Assembly (NCBI RefSeq): GCF_036588685.1
Contig: NC_086377.1
Span: 77,382,283-77,446,282 of the forward strand
Length of the DNA stretch: 64,000 bases
Direction: 5' to 3'
DNA from: Mytilus trossulus
Taxonomy: Eukaryota; Mollusca; Bivalvia; Mytilida; Mytilidae
Shown: piece by piece, positions 34,740-46,805 of the stretch
Position numbering within the stretch: position 1 is the stretch's first letter
Layout of the letters: the number at the start of each line of letters is the position of its first letter
The notes under the pieces: model-generated
Told to the model about the DNA's origin: nothing
The model's input: only the letters and a program-made list of their open reading frames with translations
Databases searched by the model: none
Made by a program: the position numbers and the translations under genes

Positions 34740-37700
34740 TTAGATGGTATAGTGGGGACACAATCTTAAACGCTAATGTTTTGTATTTGATTCAATATTT
34801 TGTATAATGCAATAAGTCAGCATGTTTTCTTCATATAGATAAACAGTTAAAACAAGAAAGTTGCACATCTGTCTTCAAATTAGCAGATTTTGGCAAATAG
34901 CTTGACTGATTGTGTACTGTAATAGCACAAACCAAAATTTACGTAAGGTACATTGTAATGCTTCACCTGAACTAGCATTTTGATTCTAAGAATTTTCTTC
35001 CCAAGCTTTAAACACTAAGGGGCAACCAACATTTATAAATTGATGAAAAATAGAAATCAGCAAGGCACTATTACAACAGCATAGCAAAATAAATCCTCAG
35101 CATAGCAAAATAAATCCTCAGCATTCCATAAAAAATCATCAGTATGGCATAACAAATCATCCGCATGACATACAAATCAACAGCTTGGCAATTAAATTCA
35201 ACAGCACCGCATAGGGCAAAAACAACATCAGCATTGCAAAACTTGTTGGCACAGACAATAAACATCCACGTGGCAAACATCATTCTATTTTCTGCCTTTC
35301 AAATTTTTGTCATCTATATAGAAAAAAAAAATGAAAATTGGAGATGTCTCACATTCATGTGTAAATGATTCTGTTAGTGGTCAACATACTTTTAGAAACC
35401 CATACATGAAGATGTAAAAACCTTAAATGGCTTCCCGGATTTCAGGGATACGTGAAGTAGTTATCAAAGTTACCAGAATTATAATTTCGTAAGCCAGATG
35501 CTCGTTTCGTCTACATAAGACTCATCAGTGACGCTCAGATCATTATAGTTGTAAAGCCTAACACGTACAAAGTTGAAGAGGGATCATATATTGTTTTTCA
35601 TATGGTAAATGCCATCAGTAGGGCAAACAACAGTAGCATGCGAAGAAATAACAGCACGACACAAGACATATGTCTGGCATAACACACGTTAATATGACAT
35701 TTTAACATAAGCATCAGCAAGGAAAAAACAAAAAACAATAACGGTACGGCAAACAAATTAGTATTGCAGATATACGAAAGTTGAAAAAGTTGCACAATGA
35801 ACAGAAAAGTAAAAAAATGGGCTCAAATGAAAATTACGTCTGAATTTCTTCTCCCCTGAAGACATCCGATGGTGTGCCAGATTACGCATATATAAGAAAC
35901 ACAACAAATGAAGATGTGGTATGATTGCCAATGAGACAACTCAACACAAGAGCCCAAATGACACAGATATCAACAACTATCGAAAATTGGGAAATGTTTG
36001 CGTCGATATATTTTGGCGGTTTTTCTGTTAAACAGCATGAGTTTTATTTGGTGTGTGGAACAATAGATGTGGCAGGCTTATTCATGTTTGATCTTATTTA
36101 ACCGTTTATTGACATAACTTCATTGAACTGCTCAGTCTAGAAACTTGACAAAATTCACATAATTAAAGAATATGATACGGATGCAATTGCAAATGATTCC
36201 GTATATTGTGGTTCAAAGCTGAAAAAAATATATACATAGTTATCAAAGGTACCAGGATTATGATTTAGTACGCCAGACGCGCATTTCGTCTACATAAGAC
36301 TCATTAGTGACGATCATATCAAAATATTTATAAAGCAAAACAAGTACAAAGTTGAAGAGCATTGAGGATCCAAAATTCCAAAAAGTTGTGCCAAATACAA
36401 TCTTTAACATTAGACTTGCTTTTTAAATAGATTAGTATTTTTCTTAAAATATCCTATAAAGATCTCTATTGCAGTACATGTGAATCTTTTGACGATCAAT
36501 GATTTTTAAATTGTAATCCATGTTTAGTAATTGAAGATGAATGATTAAAAGCAGTTTTGATACCAACAACGGCGTCTAATCAGCAAAAGCCTGGCATATT
36601 TATGACATGTGTGAATATAAATTCATGTTGCGTTTTCTTTACAATTTCCGAAATTGACAATTAATTAAAAATTGTATAGTAATATTTGTCATATTATATC
36701 AGGTATTTATTTGCATATTTGGCTTGTAGTAAATATATTCATTAACCATTAACATAACGATAACGTTGTACCAGTACGGTATGTTTATGGCGTTTCAATT
36801 TTTAGTGTTTGATTTATATTCGTGTGTTTAATTTTGGCACTTTGATTGGAGGCCCCAAAAAAAACAAACTAATACTACAACCAAAATAAATATAGATCAC
36901 CGTACGGCCTTAAACAAAGCCCATAACACATATTCATCTATAATGGAAAAAAAAACATAAGAACGAATTATGAAAAATCTATTGCAAAGGGCTTCCAAAT
37001 TTTTGCATATAAGGACTATTATAGCTGACAATACGGTATGGGTTTTGTCATCGTCAAAGGCCATAATGTGACCTACACTAGCTTGAACACACATTATGTG
37101 GATCTTGTTGGATAGTTGCCTTGATAATCACATCCCATTTCCTTATTTTATTCATAGCAAGTGTAGCTCTTTATATGATATTTTTTTACTGGCTTATTTT
37201 GATGAAAGATTTTGTTTGTTTATTTTACTATCAGCTGGGCACAGGATATCTTTTAAACGAACTACCGATGATTTTAATGAATGGTGTCCTTTTTAAATAT
37301 TTTATTTATTGTTTCTGTTTATTTAAGGTGTAATACCACCAAATCATGGTACGTCACATCCGGTTGTATACGAAAGTAGGTCTAAAAAATTATTCACTTA
37401 AACTTGACCGTTGTAGGTTATTTATCCTATATTTTATTGCAGTAAAACTATTTCTGTGTCATAAACATATGTCTTGGGTATTTCAATACTCCATTATTTT
37501 TTATTTGTGATTTCTATAGAAAACTTTGTAATCTTGTGGTTTTATGGTGACTAAACCTTGTGCACAGATAGAATAAGGGAAGACATTTGATTGGTTAACT
37601 TCCAATGATGGTTATTTTCTTATATGCAATGAACTGTTTATGTGAAAATTTTTCTATTGAACTGGACAGGATAAAACTTTACTCATGCCAAGTATTTCTT

Positions 37701-37815
37701 TATTTGAAACAAAGATAAATTCTGCACAATTGTTTTAAAAAGTGCAAATTTAACAATAGGGGAAAATCAATGGTGGTATTACACCTTAACGCATAAATGT
37801 AAATGTAACGGAATT
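34740..37815. other. Gene-free; degenerate CAGCATGGCA repeats and R2/R3 fragments
   Basis: Degenerate units around CATCAGCATGGCATAACAAAT occupy 35060-35290 and 35600-35800. Between them lies a minus-oriented R3 copy (35445-35590). Another minus R3 copy lies at 36235-36410, and R2 fragments lie at 35906-35975 and 36893-36935. Short open frames at 36897 and 37096 have no domain that I can name. Confidence 0.6.
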
Positions 37816-37819
37816 TGAT

Positions 37820-38035
37820 GAGACTGTCATTTAAGTGAGAGGGTTGGAGGCTAAAGAACCAGGTTTAATCCACCATTTTCTACATTTGAAAATGCCTGTA
37901 TCAAGTCAGAAATATGACAGTTCTTGTCCATTCGTTTTTGATGCGTTTTGTTATTTGACTTTGCCATGTGATTATGGACTTTCCGAATTGATTTTCCTTG
38001 AAGTTCAGTATTTTTGTGATTTTACTATTTAGCTA
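37820..38035 (-). repeat. R4 copy, antisense
   Basis: Reverse-complemented, it gives the R4 order from AAAATCACAAAAATACTGAA to AACCTGGTTCTTTAGCC. The 65-codon + frame across it is not a gene. Confidence 0.75.
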
Positions 38036-38052
38036 AAACAGGTTTGTTCCAT

Positions 38053-38625
38053 AAAGGAGTAGGTTCGGTAAGGACCGATTTTGGCCTCAAATTTCAGTTT
38101 CATCTGACGAAAGATTTTGACCACCTTTTAAACACTTAAGTGTCTATTTCATTTGAATCAATTATTTGTTGTGGAAGATTTTAACTCATTTAGTCATAAA
38201 AAAAACGATCCGATTCAAGCTAAAATATGAAAAATCTACCAAATATGCGAAAAAATGTCACTTTTCAGATGGTTTTTGTCAAAAATAAAAGTGGCCACAT
38301 CCGTGTTCATCCTCAATCTTTATATATGTTATGTATTATCATCAAATACAACTTTCATTTTAATATTTTGAATGAACACGAATGCGGCCACTTTCGTTTT
38401 ACACGGAAACCGTCTAAAATTTAACTAAAATGCTTGAATTTTGATAATTTCAGTAATTTAGCATGACTTAATGGTGCTAGTACTCAATATATGTGCATTG
38501 TATTGCCAAAAACAGCCAATATTTATGTAGCAGAATCATTCTTCTATCCAATAAATAACTAAAGATTTACATTTTAACAATTTTGTAAAACTGCCAAAAA
38601 AGGCTCTTACCGGACCTACTCCTTT
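38053..38625. mobile_element. R6 full-length element, 573 bp, with inverted ends
   Basis: The left end AAAGGAGTAGGTTCGGTAAG pairs with the right end CTTACCGGACCTACTCCTTT with one mismatch. An internal inverted pair (AAAGTGGCCACATCCGTG against CACGAATGCGGCCACTTTC) is also present. It is non-coding. Copies start at 32952 and about 4730. Confidence 0.85.
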
Positions 38626-38631
38626 CTACAT

Positions 38632-38790
38632 TAAAAATGCCTGTACTAAGTGTATAAGGAATATGACAGTTGGTATCCATTCGTTTAATGTGTTTGAACT
38701 TATTATTTTGCAATTTTATAAGAGACTTTTCATTTTGAATTTGCCTCTGAGTTGAGTATTTTTGGTGTGTTTTTTTTGCGTTTTACACAC
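38632..38790 (-). repeat. Second antisense R4 fragment
   Basis: It repeats the sequence of 37880-38030 (AAAATGCCTGTA, GAATATGACAGTT, CCATTCGTTT) after the R6 element. So it is a separate copy, not the other half of a split one. Confidence 0.7.
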
Positions 38791-39654
38791 AATATCATAT
38801 CACCTCAGTATGACAATAGTAATGCCAAACGATTAATATTCGTTATAAAACGAAACTATCATCTGTTATGACTGAATCGCTTTCGAGATGAAACTTCATT
38901 AGAAACGACCAAACATAAATATTCAAAAGTCAATGACGTATAAATACTTGAAATTAAATGAAGGTTTGATTTCAAACTGCATTAAGATATCTATTTTATT
39001 GGTCATTTTATTAATGCTTCTGGGTTGTTTTTTTTTTTGTATCTTTTCACTATGTTTTGTGTTGTCTTGTGTCGTCTAGTACAGGTTGAATAAGTTGTAT
39101 TTCATAAGTATAAGCAGAAAATTGTTACTGATACTTAAGGTCTACCAGGATCGTATTTTACCTTTCAACTGTTTTGGGGGCATCAATGACTAATGAGACT
39201 AAGTAGTTCATCTACTGTCTGGCAATACTAAGTTATTTACGTTCGAACGCACTATTGACAAGGTTCTCTCTGGTCACTCCAGGTTCTTCCACCAATAAAA
39301 ACTGACCACAAAGTAGATAAAAGTTTTGAAGGTGACGTTAAACTTATCAATCAATTGTTTTTATTTCAGTGTATATGATGAGCCTGTATACAGATGTCCA
39401 TCTGACGTAACAAATTATAAGCCTTTGATTTTTATTATCAGTGTGTCAATTCGCTGTTGATGGACATTTTGTTTCTTTAAGTATAACAAACTCAGTAGTA
39501 AGCACTTCTGTGTTGACATTCTCATATAATAGTTATAGAAAAACTGACCATTAGTCTGATAAATGGACCTCCCAAAGAACAATGCTATTGAATAAGACAG
39601 CGATAAAGAATGAACCGAAGGCGAAGTCATTATCGGTGCCGCAATCAATACCAA
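38791..39654. other. Gene-free stretch
   Basis: I see no exon or RNA gene. It is AT-rich with a T-run near 39029. Confidence 0.5.
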
Positions 39655-42600
39655 TCAATGACGTTGTCAGTTTATTTTCTATCTATTGGTTCGACTATCC
39701 CTATTGTATCTTTTGTAGTGTTATTTGCCAGTTTGCCCTATCATTTTTAGCCATGACGTTGTCAGTTTATTTTCTATCTATTGGTTCGACTATCCCTATT
39801 GTATCTTTTGTAGAGTTATTTGCCTGTTTGCCTTTTCATTTTTAGCCATGACGTTGCCAGTTTATTTTCAATCTATTGGTTCGACTATCCCTATGGTATC
39901 TTTTGTAGTGTTATTTGCCTGTTTGCCTTTTTTTTTTAGTCATGACGTTGTCAGTTTATTTTCAATCTATCAGTTCGACTATCCCTATTGTATCTTTTGT
40001 AGTGCTATTTGTCTGTTTGCCTTTTCACTTTTAGCCATGACGTTGTCAGTTTATTTTCTATCTATTGGTTCGACTATCCCTATTGTATCTTTTGTAGTGC
40101 TATTTGTCTGTTTGCCCTATCATTTTTAGCCATGACGTTGTCAGTTTATTTTCAATCTATCAGTTCGACTATCCCTATTGTATCTTTTGTAGTGTTTTTT
40201 TGTCTGTTTGCCTTTTCATTTTTAGCCATGACGTTGTGAGTTTATTTTCATTCTATTGGTTCGACTATCCCTTTTATATCTTTTGTAGTGTTATTTGCCT
40301 GTTTGCCCTATCATTTTTAGCCATGACGTTGTCAGTTTATTTTCGATCTATTGGTTCGACTATCCCTATTGTATCTTTTGTAGTGTTTTTTGTCTGTTTG
40401 CCTTTCCATTTTTAGCCATGACGTTGTCAGTTTATTTTCAATCTATTGGTTCGACTATCCCTATTGTTTCTTGTATCTCTTGTACTGTTATTTGCCTGTT
40501 TGTCTTTTCATTTTTAGTCATGACGTTGTCAGTTTATTTTCAATCTATTGGTTCGACTATCCCTATTGTATCTTTTGTAGTGTTATTTGCCTGTTTGCCT
40601 TTTGATTTTTAGCCATGACGTTGTCAGCTTATTTTCAATCTATTGGTTCGACTATCCCTATTGTATCTTTTGTAGTGTTATGTGCCTGTTTGCCTTTTAA
40701 TTTTTAGCCATGACGTTGTCAGTTTATTTTCAATCTATTGGTTCGACTATCCCTATTGTATCTTTTGTAGTGTTATTTGCCTGTTTGCCCTATCATTTTT
40801 AGCCATGACGTTGTCAGTTTATTTTCCATCTATTGGTTCGACTATCCCTATTGTATCTTTTGTAGTGTTATTTGCCTGTTTGCCTTTTGATTTTTAGCCA
40901 TGACGTTGTCAGTTTATTTTCAATCTATTGGTTCGACTATCCCTATTGTATCTTTTGTAGTGTTATTTGCCTGTTTGCCTTTTCATTTTTAGCCATGACG
41001 TTGTCAGTTTATTTTCAATCTATTGGTTCGACTATCCCTATTGTTTCTTGTATCTCTTGTACTGTTATTTGTCTGTTTGCCTTTTCATTTTTAGTCATGA
41101 CGTTGTCAGTTTATTTTCAATCTATTGGTTCGACTATCCCTATTGTATCTTTTGTAGTGTTTTTTTGTCTGTTTGCCTTTTCATTTTTAGCCATGACGTT
41201 GTGAGTTTATTTTCATTCTATTGGTTCGACTATCATTTTTATATCTTTTGTAGTGTTATTTGCCTGTTTGCCCTATCATTTTTAGCCATGACGTTGTCAG
41301 TTTATTTTCGATCTATTGGTTCGACTATCCCTATTGTATCTTTTGTAGTGTTTTTTGTCTGTTTGCCTTTCCATTTTTAGCCATGACGTTGTCAGTTTAT
41401 TTTCAATCTATTGGTTCGACTATCCCTATTGTTTCTTGTATCTCTTGTACTGTTATTTGCCTGTTTGTCTTTTCATTTTTAGTCATGACGTTGTCAGTTT
41501 ATTTTCAATCTATTGGTTCGACTATCCCTATTGTATCTTTTGTAGTGTTATTTGCCTGTTTGCCTTTTGGTTTTTAGCCATGACGTTGTCAGCTTATTTT
41601 CAATCTATTGGTTCGACTATCCCTATTGTATCTTTTGTAGTGTTATTTGCCTGTTTGCCTTTTGATTTTTAGCCATGACGTTGTCAGTTTATTTTCAATC
41701 TATTGGTTCGACTATCCCTATTGTATCTTTTGTAGTGTTATTTGCCTGTTTGCCCTATCATTTTTAGCCATGACGTTGTCAGTTTATTTTCCATCTATTG
41801 GTTCGACTATCCCTATTGTATCTTTTGTAGTGTTTTTTGTCTGTTTGCCTTTCCATTTTTAGTCCTGACGTTGTCAGTTTATTTTCAATCTATTGGTTCG
41901 ACTATCCCTATTGTATCTTTTGTAGTGTTATTTGCCTGTTTGCCTTTTGATTTTTAGCCATGACGTTGTCAGTTTATTTTCAATCTATTGGTTCGACTAT
42001 CCCTATTGTATCTTTTGTAGTGTTATTTGCCTGTTTGCCTTTTCATTTTTAGCCATGACGTTGTCAGTTTATTTTCAATCTATTGGTTCGACTATCCCTA
42101 TTGTTTCTTGTATCTCTTGTACTGTTATTTGTCTGTTTGCCTTTTCATTTTTAGTCATGACGTTGTCAGTTTATTTTCAATCTATTGGTTCGACTATCCC
42201 TGTTGTATCTTTTGTAGTGTTATTTGCCTGTTTGTCTTTTCATTTTAAGCCATGACGTTGTCAGTTTATTCTCAATCTATTAGTTCGACTATCCCTATTG
42301 TATCTTTTGTAGTGTTGTTTGTCTGTTTGCCTTTTCATTTTTAGCCATAACGTTGTGAGTTTATTTTCATTCTATTGGTTCGACTATCCCTATTATATCT
42401 TTTGTTGTGTTATTTGTCTTTTTGCCTTTTCATTTTTAGCCATGACGTTGTCAATTTATTTTCAATCTATTGGTTCGACTATCCCTATCGTATCTTTTGT
42501 AGTGTTATTTGCCTTTTTGCCTTTTCATTTTTAGCCATGACGTTGTCAATTTATTTTCAATCTATTGGTTCGACTATCCCTATCGTATCTTTTGTAGTGT

Positions 42601-43080
42601 TATTTGCCTTTTTGCCTTTTCATTTTTAGCCATGACGTTGTCAGTTTATTTTTAATCTATTGGTTCGACTATCCCTATTGTATCTTTTGTAGTGTTATTT
42701 GCCTGTTTGCCTTTTCATTTTTAGCCATGACGTTGTCAGTTTATTTTTGATTTATTGGTTCGACTATCCCTATTGTTTCTTGTATCTTTTGTAGTGTTAT
42801 TTGCCTGTTTGCCTTTTCATTTTTAGCCATGACATTGTCAGTTTATTTTTAATCTATTGGTTCGACTATCCCTATTGTTTCTTGTATCTTTTGTACTGTT
42901 ATTTGTCTGTTGGACTTTTCATTTTTAGCCATGACGTTGTCAGTTTTTTTTTCAAAATATTGGTTCGACTATCCCTATTGTATCTTTTGTAGTATTATTT
43001 GCCTGTTTGCCTTTTCATTTTTAGCCATGACGTTATCAGTTTATTTTCACTATCCCTATTGTATCTTTCGTCCGACTTTT
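39655..43080. repeat. 95-bp satellite, about 36 copies, made from an R1 slice
   Basis: The unit contains CCATGACGTTGTCAGTTTAT, TTTCAATCTATTGGTTCGAC, TATCCCTATTGTATCTTTTG and TTATTTGCCTGTTTGCCTTT. All of these match the R1 3' block at 9065-9255 (GTCTGTTTGTC..CATTTGTAGCCATGGCATTGTCAG and GTATCTTTCGTCCC). The last unit ends GTATCTTTCGTCC, which is the natural R1 end. Some units carry an extra 12 bases (TTTCTTGTATCTC). A higher-order period of 965 bp is clear: 40295-40612 recurs at 41260-41577. The many 70-137-codon frames are repeat artefacts. Confidence 0.92.
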
Positions 43081-43924
43081 AATAAGAGTTAAGATATCGT
43101 TATCAAAAGTCGAATGACTGCAAGTAATATGTGTACTCAAAATATGTTATTAATTAAACACAAAAATACTTGACTCAATGGAAAATTCAAGGCCTTAAGC
43201 AAATGACAATATTAAATGATAAAACACATCCAACGAACTGGCAAAGTCATGACTTGGTACAGACATTTTCAAAATCAACTTGATAGCGATAAACCTATCA
43301 CCTGACAGTCTCATAAAGTTTCATTAAATTAACAAAACAGACATTATGATAGTAAAAATAGGCGAACAACAGTCATCAATGCGGCACAATCTCAATTAGA
43401 AAAAAAACACACAAATATTTAACAAAAATAAACAAAAGCGTCTACCAAATTCAACAAATCAAACAAAAATCAAGAAAATACTGAACTCTGAGGAAAATTC
43501 AATCGGAAAGTTTCCAATCACATGGCAAAATCAAATGACAAAACACATAAAAAACGAATGGACAATAACCGCAATTATTGCTTACTTATATTAGTTTTTA
43601 TATATCAATTCATAAGGGATTGAAATTTTAGAAGTCCTGTGACTTAATGGTAAGGGTCACATGAACTCTATTGTAGACAAAAACAGCGCTTAAACAAAAA
43701 TTGCAATACAAAATGCCATCGTAAATTTCTTTGGAATGTAGACATCATGGATATAAAATAATAAATATTTGTTTCTAATAATTTAAGTTTTGTTTTTCAA
43801 ATATTGATAATCTTAAAAAAAACTGTTTATTTTTTTGAAATTCTTATTTTTCAAACTGGTCAGTATCTACAAGCTATTTCTGTTAAATTCAGTATGGTCA
43901 ACCGCTGGATATTGTTGTTATATT
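43081..43924 (+). repeat. Two R4 copies and spacer
   Basis: R4 fragments lie at about 43145-43410 (AAACACAAAAATACTTGACT, GGTACAGACATTTTC) and 43460-43590 (AAGAAAATACTGAACTCTGA). The remainder to 43924 is AT-rich without genes. Confidence 0.65.
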
Positions 43925-44635
43925 TTCAGACTTAACAGTACCTGGATACTTCTGTAATTTTCAGACTTGTCAATAACTGAATATTTGTTATTTTTCAGAC
44001 TTGTCAGTAATTGACTATTTGTTATAATTCAGACTTGTCAGTAACTGACTATTTGTTATAATTCAGACTTGCCAGTAACTGACTATATGTTATAATTCAG
44101 ACTTGTCAGTAATTGAATGTTTGTTATAATTCAGACTTGTCAGTAACTGACTATTTGTTATAATTCAGACTTGTCAGTAACTGACTATTTGTTATAATTC
44201 AGACTTGGGAATAACTGACTATATGTTATAATTCAGACTTGTCAGTAACTGAATGTTTGTTATAATTCAGACTTGTCAGTAACTGACTATTTGTTATAAT
44301 TCAGACTTGTCAGTAACTGACTATTTGTTATAATTCAGACTTGTCAATAACTGACTATATGTTATAATTCAGACTTGTCAGTAACTGAATGTTTGTTATA
44401 ATTCAGACTTGTCAATAACTGACTATTTGTTATAATTCAGAGTTGTCAGTAACTGAATGTTTGTTATAATTGAGACTTGTCAGTAACTGACTATTTGTTA
44501 TAATTCAGACTTGTCAATAACTGACTATATGTGTTATAATTCAGACTTGTCAGTAACTGAATTTTTGTTATTTTTCTATCTTGACAGGTACTGACTATTT
44601 GTTATATTTTAGACTTGTCAGTACTTCAATATGGC
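43925..44635. repeat. 34-bp satellite, about 20 copies
   Basis: The unit is CAGACTTGTCAGTAACTGAC followed by TATTTGTTATAATT. Variants alternate between GACTATTTG, GACTATATG and GAATGTTTG in a loose pattern. It lies in the space between the convergent genes. Confidence 0.93.
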
Positions 44636-45539
44636 CCACGGTGTTGGACGTCGTATCTAAGTGAGTTCACCTGCCTCAATAACAAAGTGCTGCGAGACAG
44701 ATAATTGTAACAGTAAATATTTTACATTTTTCATGTTACATATATTTTACATTTTACGTGTTATTTGCATTTTACATGTTATATAATTGTGTAATAGATG
44801 TGCCTTGATGTGCCTAGGTTAATTCCCCTTAATTTGGACAGATTAATTATTTAGTATAATAAATTGTTATGTTATTGTTCATAAACCATCTTTACCAGGA
44901 TCATACACACCTATACAGGTAAATTTCACTGCCCTTAATCCCAGACGGCTTATATTACAGGAGCTGTGGTGGTATTCATTGTTATTTTGTTTTTGTCCTG
45001 AACATTCATGAAACATTTGCCACAGTACGTTTAGTAATTAACAATCAATCATTCAATCAATCAACATTGTGTCATTTCAACGCAAAGAATATTGATTACT
45101 TTGCGTTGAAATGACACAATTTTGATTGATTGATTGATTAAATATGTAAAACTGAAGTTAATAAGTAATTTGGTCAATATGTTAAGAATGTTGGACATTG
45201 AAATTATTGCTTCAAATGGTGTCTAACTGGTATTATATCAGTACGCTCACCTTATGAAAATGAAAAAAACTAGCCAGCTAGACACTCATTCTTTTATGAA
45301 CTGTTCTAAAAATGTTACCTTGATTTCACAACTTTCGACACGAAGCTTTTTTTTAATGATAAAACATATTGATGATTTAGCTTTATGATTAACAGCTATG
45401 TTTTAACTTATCTTGAAATACTAGTTAATATATCAAACACATTCTGCATTTGTATGCGCTTGTCCTAGGTCAGTAACCTATTATTCCACAGATGTGGTTT
45501 GTTGGTTTGGTTCATATGTGTGTCTCTGTAATAAGACAT
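44636..45539. other. Gene-free stretch with a perfect hairpin
   Basis: This stretch carries no exon. Its only structured part is the palindrome at 45066-45120 (listed separately) and the GATT/AATC tetranucleotide runs that flank it. Confidence 0.55.
45066..45120. repeat. Perfect 22-bp inverted repeat, 11-base loop
   Basis: Bases 45066-45087 (ATTGTGTCATTTC...) are the exact reverse complement of 45099-45120. Outside the arms, AATCAATCAATCA-type sequence on the left faces TGATTGATTGATT on the right, so the pairing can extend. It could be a small MITE core. Confidence 0.9.
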
Positions 45540-46805
45540 CGGTCGTCCTGTATGAATGGTTTTACGCTAGAATTTATAGTTTGCTGATTGGTGTGCGCCG
45601 CGGCTTCGTACTTTGACCTATTGTTAACTTTTATTACATTGGGACTCGAATGGAGAGTTTTCAAACCGCATCTTCTTGTTTATATTTATTGTTTACCATT
45701 GACTTTTTTGTCAATTTAATTAGTAAATTATAGTTTGAGTAGTTCATTACACTTTTCTAATATGCGAATTTTTCACATATTCAATATTTATCCCATTGAC
45801 CGCAAATGGTGAATACAAAAATGAGTTAACACATATCGTTCAAAGCATCAGATACCACACTATCGACAACTGCATGAATCTTTTCTATCAATCCTGAAAA
45901 ATTTAAAAGAAATTCCGTCAAAAAATCATTTGTAAAACGTGTTTGCATCCGATACTGAGATAACATAATGTACCTAATTAGAGCAACAATCGTTTACCTT
46001 AATATGAAGAATAACTTAGTTGTGTTCGCTTTATCCAGATGATGTGTTGTATGTATTATTATTCATTTTAATTTTGAATTGATGATGCAGACTTGGTTTA
46101 AGTATTTGTTTGATTTTTCCGGATGTTGTCATATTTTGTATGCATCTAAATGATGTTGAACTACAGTTAAATCGTATACATAATATACATGTCTGAAGCA
46201 TATTTACGTCGAAAGATACAATACAATAATTCAAAATATGTGAAATGGATCAACAAGGTATAAAACACAAGTCGTAAATATCGATTTGTTTTCACTTTGA
46301 CATTTTTAAGTTTAAATATATTTAATAGCTGTTTAAGAACATTTGTTTCCATTAGGAGGTAATGTAATGGACACTTTCTACGCAAAACGTCACAAAAAGG
46401 ACAAGCACATCATGCATACAAATGGTTAGGTGTTCTAAATTCGGGGTTGATATATTTGGTTTTGTATACTTGCATTCCTATTTTTCTTTTCTGTATAAAA
46501 GCAAGCATTTTTCTAATAGTTTTGGAAAAGTATTATATCATCTGACGAGATTTGTTAATTAAAAGTTGTAGTTTATCTACTTTTATTAACATGGAAATGT
46601 AAACAGGATAAACTTTTGTATTCATGTTTTCCGATTGTAATCGTCAATAGCCGAGAACAAAGGGGAACGTTTTTTTTATGGCTTCAAAGCATTGGTTTTA
46701 CTGTTTCGTGTAGTAATATTTTACTGTTGTACTCTTTTCCATCGATTTCTATTTGAGCGTGGTGCTATTTGTCTTTCAAGATTTAGGATTTGTTCCTGTA
46801 CTTCA
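45540..46805. other. Gene-free; dispersed repeat at 45540-45690
   Basis: The first 150 bases match the repeat at 26770. The rest holds short minus frames (46031 and 46167) without domains. I looked here for a last exon of the Roco gene and could not support one. Confidence 0.5.

Noticed and set aside
39582-43092. About twenty overlapping + frames of 60-137 codons with a hydrophobic CLFAFSFLAMTLSVYF-type repeat
   Set aside because: They overlap in two frames over a 95-bp satellite derived from an untranslated retroelement region, which is an artefact of repetition.
46031-46385. Minus frames as a last exon of the Roco gene
   Set aside because: There is no acceptor in the required phase and no recognisable domain; the composition is like the spacer around it.
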